64,000 nt of DNA from Eublepharis macularius (lineage: Eukaryota; Chordata; Lepidosauria; Squamata; Eublepharidae): NCBI RefSeq assembly GCF_028583425.1, contig NC_072805.1, positions 13,650,001 to 13,714,000 on the forward strand, in the 5' to 3' direction. Positions 12,101-38,439 of this stretch are shown one piece after another. The translations under genes were made by a program, and so were the position numbers. The notes below the pieces were generated by a model. That model was not told the DNA's origin and did not search any database. It saw nothing but the letters and a program-made list of their open reading frames with translations. Numbering within the stretch: the first letter of the stretch is position 1; each line of letters opens with the position of its first letter.

Positions 12101-12762
12101 AGGCTCTTCTGACATTGCTGTGTTTGAACACTTACCTTATACTGACCATCCTGTTGGCATCACCACATATTTGGAGTGTGAGGACACGAGGAAGAATCAT
12201 TCCAAGAACTGTCATTACTCCAGCAAATTTGTATAGGAAGTTATAGAATTATCATTGTCTCTTTGCAGCTATTATGGGACATATGTGTGTATTTATGTAA
12301 TTGTATATGTACACATTGTAAATATTTGACTGATTGTATATCTTTTATTCACATGGTGAGCAAGACACGAATAATAATAATATTTTGAGTAAATAATTTA
12401 TTGGGTTCCTAGGGCATCTTGCCCTTGGTGGTAATTGGCTTTGTTGGGACCCTTTTCTCTTTTTGTGGCTGTTGGTTTCTCTTTTTGTGGCTGTCTGTTG
12501 TTAAGGCCAACCTGGTTTGACTAGTCCAGTCCACGTTATGGCCTCATTTTCCCATAAGCAACACTGGCTCAGACAGGCTTCATGCCTGCTTGCTTGCTTG
12601 CTTGGAGGCTGCAGCTGCAAAACCAGAGATGAGATAAAACATTGGTATTTGGAATGTTCCGTTCTGAAAAATCATCTTGCCTTTTTTTTTTTTTGTATTG
12701 AAGCAATTGTGGATTCTCTCTGGACTATCTCTTCCACTACAACTGACATATTGATGTCATGA
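156..12762 (+). CDS. MLKL: MLKL, mixed lineage kinase domain-like pseudokinase (3' part, 7 coding exons)
   Basis: Necroptosis effector: after phosphorylation by RIPK3, MLKL oligomerises and permeabilises the plasma membrane through an N-terminal four-helix bundle, which lies left of this window. Exons seen: 156-253, 1796-1931, 2094-2178, 4233-4384, 7653-7702, 10411-10551 and 12704-12762, about 240 residues. All have AG/GT borders and the phases join into one frame. The translation follows remembered human MLKL closely: [78 protein letters not shown]. The pseudokinase hallmarks are kept: the catalytic HRD is replaced by HGC and the DFG magnesium motif by GFE, so no phosphotransfer is expected. 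Introns are full of mobile elements. RFWD3 follows 4.6 kb downstream in the same direction. Identification is secure; the 3' UTR end is not. Confidence 0.94.
367..1089 (+). mobile_element. Solo LTR (Gypsy- or ERV-like), in MLKL intron
   Basis: Starts TGTC and ends GACA, flanked by a perfect 5-bp target duplication (caagg at 362-366 and 1090-1094). A TATA-like ataaaagg lies at 793-800. The part before the TATA box reads as an acidic, proline-rich open stretch, suggesting that polyprotein sequence once ran into the LTR. Fossil: no internal region remains. The perfect duplication suggests moderate age. The family is not determined. Confidence 0.7.
1326..1745 (-). repeat. Probable LINE 3'-end fragment
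   Basis: AT-rich segment opening with a TTTA repeat, as left by the 3' tail of a LINE in reverse orientation. I cannot recognise coding sequence and do not assign a family. Confidence 0.3.
2409..3090. mobile_element. Foldback MITE with long inverted arms
   Basis: The left arm (about 2409-2575) and right arm (about 2900-3090) are imperfect reverse complements: gttacac against gtgtaac at the tips, then caactcaact, gcatgcttg and related blocks inside. The middle is G-rich. No transposase coding seen. No clear target duplication. Lies in the MLKL intron after the HGC-motif exon. Confidence 0.6.
3565..3808 (-). mobile_element. tRNA-derived SINE, reverse orientation
   Basis: Reverse complement shows the usual squamate SINE order: a tRNA-like head (gtggtgtagtggttaaagta), a body about previously ordinary field text of this family (cctaacctacctcgcaggat), and an AT-rich tail at the left. 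Diverged copy. Confidence 0.6.
4233..4384 (+). CDS. MLKL: MLKL exon with the GFE motif and pseudo-activation loop
   Basis: Acceptor AG at 4231-4232, donor GT at 4385-4386, 152 bp, starts in phase 0 and ends with two bases of a codon. It encodes [13 protein letters not shown] followed by a lysine/arginine-rich run ([10 protein letters not shown]) and the conserved AYVSPQGL segment. The T/S/S cluster after ELSR occupies the place of human Thr357/Ser358, the RIPK3 sites; which of these residues is phosphorylated here is inference. The basic run has no counterpart in the human loop as I remember it. Confidence 0.9.
4897..5073 (+). mobile_element. Left part of a ggccaagct-type foldback MITE
   Basis: Begins gggccaagctacaagtga, the terminal repeat shared with the elements at 6259-6983 and 57516-57633. 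The copy is interrupted or cut off by the palindrome that follows; a right end is not visible. Confidence 0.5.
5074..5265. mobile_element. 192-bp near-perfect palindromic MITE
   Basis: ggcccttttcacac at the left and gtgtgaaaagggcc at the right. The whole unit folds on itself around tgcgacatcgca (about 5163-5174) with only a few mismatches. It lies directly after the preceding MITE fragment, so it probably inserted into it. Confidence 0.7.
5527..5745. mobile_element. hAT-type MITE (tagg-ttgcca family)
   Basis: Terminal repeat taggattgccaac against ggcaacccta, with an 8-bp target duplication differing at one base (cctccagt 5519-5526, cttccagt 5746-5753). Interior is complementary to itself around the sequence atggcagctttgg. 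Other copies: 7225-7420, 12851-13763, 14085-14279 and 16674-16892. Confidence 0.7.
5946..6050. repeat. Truncated copy of the HHR-bearing hairpin repeat
   Basis: Carries tagctttgttagtctgttac and ttccagcataaact, blocks shared with the copies at 7893-8030, 43262-43405, 45722-45810, 53785-53985 and 62010-62195. Confidence 0.45.
6259..6458. mobile_element. 200-bp palindromic MITE, ggccaagct type
   Basis: Almost perfect palindrome centred near tccacttgatcaagtgga (about 6350-6367). Termini agagccaagctacaagtga and its complement. The single strand would form a ~100-bp hairpin. No coding. Confidence 0.75.
6460..6983. mobile_element. Second ggccaagct-type foldback MITE, abutting the first
   Basis: Starts ggagccaagctacaagtgac two bases after the previous element and ends gtcacttgtagcttggctct. 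Long imperfect inverted arms of about 230 bp (for example gctgctctggagaaagc on the left and gctttctccagagcagc on the right). Confidence 0.7.
7225..7420. mobile_element. Diverged copy of the tagg-ttgcca MITE
   Basis: Recognised by gagaaatttggggagatttg on the left and ggaggttggcaact on the right, matching the copy at 16674-16892. Target duplication not visible. Confidence 0.5.
7893..8030. repeat. Copy of the HHR-bearing hairpin repeat
   Basis: Contains gttagccgtgttagtctgta and gagtccagtagcac, then, on the minus strand, CTGACGA and GAAA blocks (about 7983-8026) whose stem II has decayed. Only one half of the head-to-head unit is present. Confidence 0.5.
8031..8530. other. MLKL intron, nothing recognised
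   Basis: No exon, repeat family or structured element that I can name. Confidence 0.5.
8566..8695 (+). mobile_element. 5S rRNA-derived SINE remnant
   Basis: cctgatctcttcagatctca followed by gaagataagcag corresponds to the 5S rRNA internal promoter region (GATCTCGGAAGCTAAGCAG in true 5S). Flanked by short ggatct repeats. A better copy lies at 58245-58475. Confidence 0.5.
8760..9275. mobile_element. GC-rich hAT-type MITE with perfect 8-bp target duplication
   Basis: Ends tagggatcccag and ctggcaaccctа-type (ctggcaaccct plus a). The 8-bp duplication cttgggct is at 8752-8759 and 9276-9283. The interior is CpG-rich, has inverted parts around gtgctccgcagc/gctgcggagtgc, and includes a CRE-like tgacgtca at about 9149-9156 and a GT/CG alternating run. 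Confidence 0.7.
9441..9769. other. MLKL intron, nothing recognised
   Basis: No recognisable exon or repeat. Confidence 0.4.
9770..10325 (-). mobile_element. LINE 3'-end fragment with zinc-knuckle C-terminus
   Basis: The minus-strand frame 10237-9908 encodes [15 protein letters not shown], then [13 protein letters not shown]: the Cys-x-Cys-Gly ... His ... Cys pattern of the domain that follows many LINE reverse transcriptases. The AT-rich left part is the 3' UTR. Family not assigned. Confidence 0.55.
10590..11080 (+). mobile_element. L2-like LINE 3' remnant
   Basis: The reading [12 protein letters not shown] resembles the C-terminal AFSVVAPxLWN motif of L2/CR1-type ORF2. The segment ends in ccaccctgagcccgcgaaag and gggcggaatataaat, a 3' tail common in squamate LINEs. 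Confidence 0.5.
11464..11528 (-). ncRNA. Hammerhead-like motif, left arm
   Basis: Reverse-complement copy of the motif at 12013-12074 in the opposite arm, with one or two base differences in the stem III loop. Inference from pattern only. Confidence 0.3.
12013..12074 (+). ncRNA. Hammerhead-like motif, right arm
   Basis: Order seen: stem I ggaggc, AGGATGA, stem II GG-gaaa-CC, GAAA, stem III cgagc...gctcg, TT, then gccacc closing stem I with one A-A mismatch. The first two core bases (expected CT) are AG, and one extra A precedes stem II, so activity is doubtful. Confidence 0.35.
12704..12762 (+). CDS. MLKL: MLKL terminal coding exon
   Basis: A long T tract and AG (12702-12703) precede a 59-bp exon. 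With the G left by exon 10411-10551 it reads [19 protein letters not shown] and a TGA at 12760-12762. Together with the preceding RPTAE it aligns with the human C-terminus (RPSVDEILKKLSTFSK), giving the same helix but an 8-residue longer tail. The phase fits exactly. The exon is separated from its neighbour by a 2.15-kb intron that holds a LINE remnant and a 1.4-kb hairpin retroposon. Confidence 0.8.
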
Positions 12763-12850
12763 AAAGACAAGCTGCGATGTTCCAGCAGAAAACGAGAACT
12801 TCTCTGAAAAAACTATGGAACCGTGTTGCTGACCTAGTTTTTGTTTTGTA
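12763..12850 (+). other. MLKL 3' UTR start
   Basis: Sequence after the MLKL stop codon. No AATAAA close by; candidate signals occur only at about 13171 (inside a later insertion) and 13858, so the transcript end is unresolved. Confidence 0.4.
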
Positions 12851-13763
12851 ATAATGTTGCCATCTCATGGTTGGAAAATTCCTGGAGATCTGGGGAAGGG
12901 AGTTCAATAGGGTTGTACTGCCATAGAGTCCATCCTGTAAAACTGCCTGTTACACCCCCCTTTCTTTCTCCGTTAGATTTTGCCTTTAATCCTCTTCTTA
13001 CACCCTCTGGGTAGATTGCTGCCACCAGGAATTATATTCCAAACTAATTAATTTAAATTTCCCCTTCAATAACATGCCCAAGCATCAGGCTCCTTCGTGG
13101 GACTATGTGGCCCTGAGGATAGGAATGGGATATATAGGAATTACAGACACCCTGCGATGAAAACAAACAAAATAAACTTTTATTTTTACAAGAAGCATAT
13201 CGGTTTCATACTGTTAATTAAGCTTGATAATGTCAAAAATAATTATCAGTTAAAGTTTCTCTTCATAGACTAATCACACAGATATACACAAACTTTCCCT
13301 CTCAGGCTCACACACAGTTTGCCCACTTCAGATAATCAATTTCTCACTCAAATACAGATGCACACACAGTTTGCCTGCTTAAGACAGAATGTTCTCTCAC
13401 AGACACACACAGTTCAGGCTTCTACACAGGTTGCCTAACTGAACTAGAATATTTCTCTCAGAAATGCTTAGACACTCTCAGGCTGTACACAGCTTGCCTG
13501 CTTTGCCCAGACTGAAGGTTTTCTCTCTGCCCAGTAACTACAAACAGCATTGACTCTGCCCACACTCTTAGTCGTCAGCCAGTCATCTCACTCCCTCATC
13601 CCCACTCTTCATCTGCATCACACCAAGCATTTAAACACACACACACACACACACACACTTCCCTTTTATACAAGGGAACTGATCTTTATAGCCTTGGCGG
13701 AGGGGGGGGGTCAGTTACAATTCTGCAGCACTCTAGGTCCCATCTGGAGTTTGGCAACCCTAG
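12851..13763. mobile_element. tagg-ttgcca MITE split by an insertion
   Basis: Left half at 12851-12947 and right half at about 13673-13763 together match the copy at 16674-16892. The middle is foreign sequence (next entry). Confidence 0.5.
12948..13672 (-). mobile_element. LTR-like insertion inside a MITE
   Basis: Sequence between the two MITE halves. On the minus strand it opens tgtataaaag (TG plus a TATA-like box) and closes gtgtaaca, as an LTR might, but no target duplication is visible. Contains a (CA)n run at about 13634-13658 and an AT-rich section. Fossil of uncertain class. Confidence 0.3.
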
Positions 13764-14084
13764 TTATTTATGATACTTCAAGTGATACTGTTTTTTATTG
13801 CATTGCTTTTAATTTTGTAAACTGTGTTGAGTCTCGGCAAGAAAAGTGGACTGTGTATAAATAAACACATCAATAAATTTATACACAGGTACAATGGAGT
13901 TAGAGAGGGTGGGTGAGGAGTGCAGACTATTACTATGGAAAGGCCAAACGGCCCAGGTACTCAGGCGATCAGGATTAAATGGCTACATGGAACACCAATG
14001 AGAACAAAGAGCAAACAACACAGTCAGAGCGGGAGGGAAGCAAGAGCCCTGGCGTTAAGCCAACCTGTGCTACAATTAGGGTTC

Positions 14085-14279
14085 CCAGCTCCAGGATGAG
14101 AAATTCCTGGAGATTTGGGGATGGAGCCTGGAAAGCACAGGGTTTGGGGAAGGACCTCAGCAGGGTGTAATGCCATAGAGTCCACCTCCAAAGCAGCCAT
14201 TTTCTTCAGGAGAACTGATCTCAGTGTCAGTTGTGATTCTGGGAGGTCTCCAGACCCCACCTGGAGGTTAGCAACCCTA
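14085..14279. mobile_element. Copy of the tagg-ttgcca MITE
   Basis: tagggttcccagctccagg at the left, gaggttagcaaccctag at the right, and the typical central atgccatagagtccacc. Flanks do not match, so it is probably old. Confidence 0.6.
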
Positions 14280-14412
14280 GAGCCTGCAACAGAGTTTGCA
14301 GTTTTTAGAGACCTAGACTGCACATTGTAGCCCACTTTCATGAAAGGTGCATAACAAAGAGTGTTCTAAGATGCCTCGGAACTCCCTCCACTACACTACT
14401 GATAGTTGTTTT

Positions 14413-16154
14413 TGTTAGAAATAACAATGTCTGGTGTACTGCAGCAGCAAGAAGTAAGAGCCTACCATGCAGGGGGCAGCAAGGATCACTTAGTTAGGAC
14501 AGTGAGAGTAGCACCTCTCTTGTTTCCTGGGGGTCATTTCCTTGTCTTGTCTCCTATTGGGCTAAACAGGGCAATATCCTGCTTCTTCTCTCTCCTGCCA
14601 CACTTCTTCTCTCTCTCTGCAAGATGTAGTCAGATAGCTAGGATCTCTCTCCCTCTTTCCCTCAAGTATGTAACTTCCTCAAATAAAGCTTTTGCCTCTC
14701 TAACCAGCTCGGCGTTTAATTCCGCAGCGTTGTTTTACACTCGCTCTAACAGGGTTATGGGCCCAGAGGCAATTAATGCAAGCTGAAGTTAAGAGAGAGC
14801 AATAAAATTTCTGCCGTAGCCGCAGGCTAAAGTACAGAGGGCAGACAATAGAGGAAAGATGGCTGACTCCTATAGTGCACAGCAGGGGTTCCAGGTCAAT
14901 CGCTTAGACGACGGGAGGAACTACGATCTTTGGGCAGAAAGAATAAAAGCGCACCTCATACAGTTGGACGTCTGGTCTGCAGTAACAGATGAAAAACCGA
15001 CTGGAGATCCACAGAAGGAAGCCAAATGGGTCAAGCAAGACAACAAGGCAAGATCTATTATCACATGTACTCCAATGGAAACAGGTTTCCTGAAACAAAA
15101 TGGAAACAATGAACCTCTGAGAAACATCAAAGTATACAGAGAAGCAATTGGAAAACTGCTCTACATAAGTACAGTGACCAGACCTGACATAGCAGCAGCA
15201 GTTGGAATACTGTGCAGGAAAACTGCATCACCAAGTGTGAATGACTGGCAAGCAGTCAAAAGACTGGCAAGATACCTGAGAGGTAATGCACAACTGAAGC
15301 TCAAGCTACCAGCAAGCGACAATCCCAGACTAGTGGGATTCATGGATGCTGACTGGGCAGAAGACATCACAGACAGAAAGTCTACCAGTGGACGAGTATT
15401 CTTTTATGGTGGAGGAGCAATCAGTTGGACAAGCAGAAAGCAAGACCTAGTAGCGGCATCAACTACAGAAGCTGAATACATATCAGCAGCAGAAGCATGC
15501 CAAGAACTCAAGTGGATTCTACAACTATTAGAAGACTTTGGGATAAATGAACCCAAACCTATACAACTCTTTGAAGATAATCAATCTTGCATAAAGCTTG
15601 CAAATACAGGAAGAATTGGATCAAGAACCAAGCACATTGACATAAAGAGTCACATTGTGAGAAATATGCAAGGGCTTGTTGAGCTACAGTACTGCCCTAC
15701 AGAAGAAATGATAGCAGACATCCTCACCAAGCCACTTGCCAAAGAGAAATTTCAAAGTCTATGTGAAAGATTGAACTTTGTGGACTTTGTACACTAGACA
15801 TTGAGAAGGGGTGTTAGAAATAACAATGTCTGGTGTACTGCAGCAGCAAGAAGTAAGAAGAGCCTACCATGCAGGGGGCAGCAAGGATCACTTAGTTAGG
15901 ACAGTGAGAGCAGCACCTCTCTTGTTTCCTGGGGGTCATTTCCTTGTCTTGTCTCCTATTGGGCTAAACAGGGCAATATCCTGCTTCTTCTCTCTCCTGC
16001 CACACTTCTCTCTCTCTCTCTGCAAGATGTAGTCAGATAGCTAGGATCTCTCTCCTTCTTTCCCTCAAGTATGTAACTTCCTCAAATAAAGCTTTTGCCT
16101 CTCTAACCAGCTCGGCGTTTAATTCCGCAGCGTTGTTTTACACTCGCTCTAACA
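14413..16154 (+). mobile_element. Young Copia (Ty1/copia) LTR retrotransposon, shortened
   Basis: LTRs at 14413-14751 and 15812-16154 both start TGTTAGAA and end TAACA. They differ by only about three substitutions and two short indels, so insertion was recent. A 5-bp target duplication gtttt flanks it (14408-14412, 16155-16159). The primer-binding site at 14752-14767 (gggttatgggcccaga) complements the anticodon arm of initiator tRNA-Met, the half-tRNA priming known for Copia. A purine tract, ttgagaagggg, precedes the 3' LTR. The coding part keeps a gag-like N-terminus and the C-terminal reverse transcriptase/RNase H (YISTVTRPDI, FMDADWAED, STTEAEYISA, EDNQSCIKLA, TKHIDIKSH, ADILTKPL). Fossil: broken, lacking most of the coding middle, so non-autonomous. 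Confidence 0.9.
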
Positions 16155-16159
16155 GTTTT

Positions 16160-16665
16160 AGATTGCCAGCAAAAGACATTTTACAGCTGAAAAAGGACCT
16201 CTGGTTGCAGCAAGGGAAAACATTCAATTGCCACCTCCCCCAGACTGAGCTTTGGAATCCTCCATTCGTTTGGAAGTTTGATTGTATTTTTCTAGGTTTG
16301 AATCTAGAGCTGTTGTCATCCATGGCTGTTCAATTAGTTTAGCATGTCAGGAAGATAACATTACCACCATCTACTGTTGTTGCAAATGATCACTGCACTG
16401 ATCTTGTAGATATTTGAGCCATACATAGAAGTCACAGGCTGAACTTCTTGTATTTCTCAGGCATTTGGCTGGCACTGGTTACACTTCTTCTATATATACC
16501 CATCTCTGCATATGACAAATGAAAATAATGCATCCTTAATATTCCCTTCAAAAACAATGCAGTACAATATTTTAAATAAATAATGTGAGTCATTTAAGTG
16601 AGTTGTGACTCACTGAAAGCTCATGACCCTACCCCAAATTTTGCTCGTTTTAAAGCGGCTACTGG
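16160..16665. other. Intergenic, nothing recognised
   Basis: No gene or repeat that I can identify between the Copia element and the next MITE. Confidence 0.5.
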
Positions 16666-16673
16666 ACTCTTGC

Positions 16674-16892
16674 TAGGTTTGCCAGGTCCAGGCTGGGAAA
16701 TTCCTGGAGATTTTGGGGGTGGAGCCTGGAGAGGGCGAGGTTTGGGGATGGGAGGGGCCTCAGAATGGTATAATGCCATAGATTCCGCCCTCCAAAGCAG
16801 CCATTTTCTCCAGGTGAACTGATCTCTGTCACCTGGAGATCAGTTATAATTCCGGGAGATCTCCAGCCACCACCTGGAGGCTGGCAACCCTA
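16674..16892. mobile_element. tagg-ttgcca MITE, best copy, perfect 8-bp target duplication
   Basis: taggtttgccaggtccagg to ctggaggctggcaaccct. The duplication actcttgc is at 16666-16673 and 16893-16900. The 8-bp length points to the hAT superfamily. Confidence 0.8.
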
Positions 16893-16979
16893 ACTCTTGC
16901 TCTTTTCTACACAAACATGACTGCCCATCTTGATCTAAGGTGGAGGACCAGAAGCCTGCCTATGTTCTAGCCTCTCGAA

Positions 16980-17323
16980 CTTTATGCTCCTGATCTCTTT
17001 CCCCAAAAACAAAAAAGGGCGGGCGCGTTACCTGACTGGAGAGTGATCTGGCTACGCTCTAGCCCCCCCCCCCCCCGCGATCTCTATGCTCTTGATCTCT
17101 GTCCCGCCCCGTCCCTTTTCTCAAGAGCAAATAATGGCGCGCGCGTTGCCTGACGGGAGAGCGGCAAAGAATGTCGCTCCGACCAATAGAAAGCGACGCT
17201 TGTCGGCGCGCGAGCGTGCGGCGGGAGCAGCAGCCAATGGGAGGCGCGGCGATGGCGGCGGGAGATTGAGAGGCCGTTGGGCCCGGACGCCCGAGCTCTG
17301 TCGGCCGCCCTCCCCCCCCCGCC
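16980..17323 (+). promoter_or_regulatory. RFWD3 CpG-island promoter with a tandemly repeated module
   Basis: GC- and CpG-rich DNA directly upstream of the RFWD3 start codon. Two CCAAT boxes (17183-17187, 17234-17238) fit NF-Y binding. A segment at about 16984-17060 (atgctcctgatctct ... gggcgggcgcgtta) recurs about 103 bp later at 17087-17165 (atgctcttgatctct ... tggcgcgcgcgttg), so the proximal promoter contains a duplicated block with E2F-like GGCGCG cores. No TATA box. Transcription start not determined. Confidence 0.65.
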
Positions 17324-36178
<18,855 letters not shown>

Positions 36179-37340
36179 CAAGCTGCTGCATTCTTCTAAA
36201 ATGTACTGATTTCCTCCAATCCAACTTAGTTGCTAACTGGAGATGCTCCATCTTCAAGATGAGAGTAACTCTGCCTGCACTGCTGTACAAGAGAAACTTT
36301 CCATCTCAGGGTAATTTCTTTTGCAACCTCTCCTCCCTCCCACTTTTTTGTGTGTGTGACTCTTTTATCCCAAGTTTTACAGCAAAAAGCAAATTCCTTG
36401 TGGCTTGTTATGGACCTTGGTAGTGTCTTCCTGTCATGTCGTGGGGCCAGGTATCTGAAACGAGGTTTTACTCATGGGAATTCACTATTAGCACTTGCTG
36501 AATGTTTCCATCCAGATTTAATTGGCTCCATTCCTCATGTGACCAGAAGACCCAAAGCAGCTTGGATGGTACTTTTAAAGACACTTGCTTTGTTTTGTTT
36601 CTTTAATTTCCCCACTGCATCACGGATGGAGCAGAAGGCATCTACCTTTCTTCAAGCCCCCTCTTCAGAAAATGATGGAAACTTGGCTTTAATAGGTTCT
36701 TCCAGTTAATGCCTTGCTTTTATCATGATGGGCTTTGGAAAAGATGCTAGTTAAATCTTCTGAGGACTAGCTACATGGGAAAACATCACTATGTCTTATT
36801 AAAGAATTTAGTAAGAAGACTCAAGGACTTGATACAGGATTCTTACCTAAGTCCAAATTATTCTTATGAGATTCCTGGAAAGCTCCCAGTAAACTAGACA
36901 GTGGAAGCTTCAACCCTAAACCCATTTCTGGACTCGGCTGAAGGTGGGGAGCTGGTGCTGTTTTTTCACTCAGTGACACGGTTTTCTGCAAGCGGATGGC
37001 AGTTCATTTTCTGCTGTGGATTGAAATGCGGATGATATTTCGGGCCTTTGCCAAAGGCCGCCCATCATGAACGTGGAGCAGATTGCAAGGCTGATCCACT
37101 TTGAGAACCTTCCTTGGCTTTGCATGAAGCCGACAGAAGCAGCTCCTCGTTTTGCTTTCTGAACTTCGTGAGCCACTGATCAAAACCACAAAAATCTTTT
37201 CTAAAGTTTGAATTTGTTAAGCTGTACACCATGTGTAAAAATGTATATATCTCCTTTGAACTGTTGTTTTTCTTGTGTAATATTTTGTTTCTCTATTTTT
37301 GCACCACGGGAAGAATAAAGAATGTTATAAATATTTCTTT
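36179..37340 (+). other. RFWD3: RFWD3 3' UTR with poly(A) signal
   Basis: Sequence from the TGA at 36176-36178 to just past AATAAA at 37314-37319, the first canonical signal in a fitting place. UTR length of about 1.15 kb. Cleavage site estimated, not seen. Confidence 0.6.
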
Positions 37341-37905
37341 ACGTGAGTTGGTCCAACGGCTGTGATTTCTTCCAAATGGCAAAACTTTTCCAGTATTGTG
37401 GTGAGTTTCACACCAAACCAGACCGATATTTTGGAGACCAGAAGCCTGTTGTCCCACATCATTGGCAGAAAGAGGGAGGGAAGTACAATGGCTGGGTTTT
37501 TGACAAAAAGGTCCTGACTTCAGCAGGAACATTGCCATTTCAAAGGCAGGCTGGGATGTTTCCCTATCATGAGCTGATCCATTGAGGCCTGACCCGTAAC
37601 ACTTTGTTTGCAGAAAGATGACCCATTGAATGCTACCAACAAATTCCTACGCTATAAGGTAAAGAATGCTCTGTTGCCTTTGACTCTCCATCTAGCCCAG
37701 CGTCCTCTTTCTTATCGCAAAGCCTGCAAACTGAAGGCAAACTTTCCCCTCCCCTGCAGCTAGTATTCAGTCAGTTAATCAGTCCGTCAGCTAGTATTCA
37801 GAAGTATTTTTCATAATTAATAGCTTTTTCTGGATGTCCTCACCATCAATTCATCTCTAGTCCTGTTTAAAACTACCTAAACCTGTAAGCATGGGGTAGT
37901 GAATC
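37341..37905. other. Intergenic after RFWD3
   Basis: Includes an exon-like 45-bp piece at 37613-37657 framed by AG and GTAAAG, with no partner exon recognised; not called as a gene. Confidence 0.3.
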
Positions 37906-37913
37906 CCATAAAT

Positions 37914-38431
37914 CAGGAATGCCCAACCTGGTGCCCACCAAGTGTTTTCAGAGATTGGGTGGGGCCGTTTCTGATTGGCCCTTGGAGGCTGTGCAGATTA
38001 AAATAGTGCTGCTTCAGTGTTAGTCTTTATTCTCTCATTCCTCTTTCCCAGTGTATGTTTTTAAATTATCCCTCTTTTCCCTTGCCCTTGGACTTCTCGG
38101 TGTGTTTAGAATCATAGGGTTGGAAGGGACCTCTAAGGTCATCCAATCCCTTGCACAATGCAGGAAATTCGCAAATGCATCCCTTCCCCCCACACCCCCA
38201 GTGACCCCCTATTCCATGCCCAGAAGATGGAAAAACATTCAGGATCCCTAGCCAAATTGGCCTGGGGAAAATTGCTACCTGACCCAAAATGGTGCTTGTG
38301 GTGCCATTTCCTGTGGCAGCCATTTTGTAGTTGACTACTTCCTGCAGTAGCCATTTTGTGGTTGCACATGCCCATTATCCTGTGTCAGATTTCCAAAGGT
38401 GCCCACAGGCTCAAAAAAGTGGGCACCTCTG
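37914..38431. mobile_element. hAT-type MITE with a CR1 fragment inside
   Basis: Termini caggaatgcccaacctgg and gggcacctctg, with 8-bp target duplication ccataaat/ccataaag (37906-37913, 38432-38439). A CR1 3' end in reverse orientation (gaatcatagggttggaaggg, about 38108-38290) is nested within. Confidence 0.65.
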
Positions 38432-38439
38432 CCATAAAG

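Larger units (their letters stand above)
11101..12494. mobile_element. 1.4-kb hairpin retroposon in the last MLKL intron
   Basis: A 16-bp target duplication (ctgttgttaaggccaa at 11085-11100 and 12495-12510) flanks two nearly identical inverted arms, 11096-11650 and 11890-12439, with a spacer of about 240 bp. Right of the arm lies a tail with tttctctttttgtggctgt twice. A long target duplication implies target-primed reverse transcription rather than a DNA transposon. Each arm holds a hammerhead-like fold (see 12013-12074). No reading frame seen. I infer a Penelope-like element; other explanations remain open. Confidence 0.6.
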
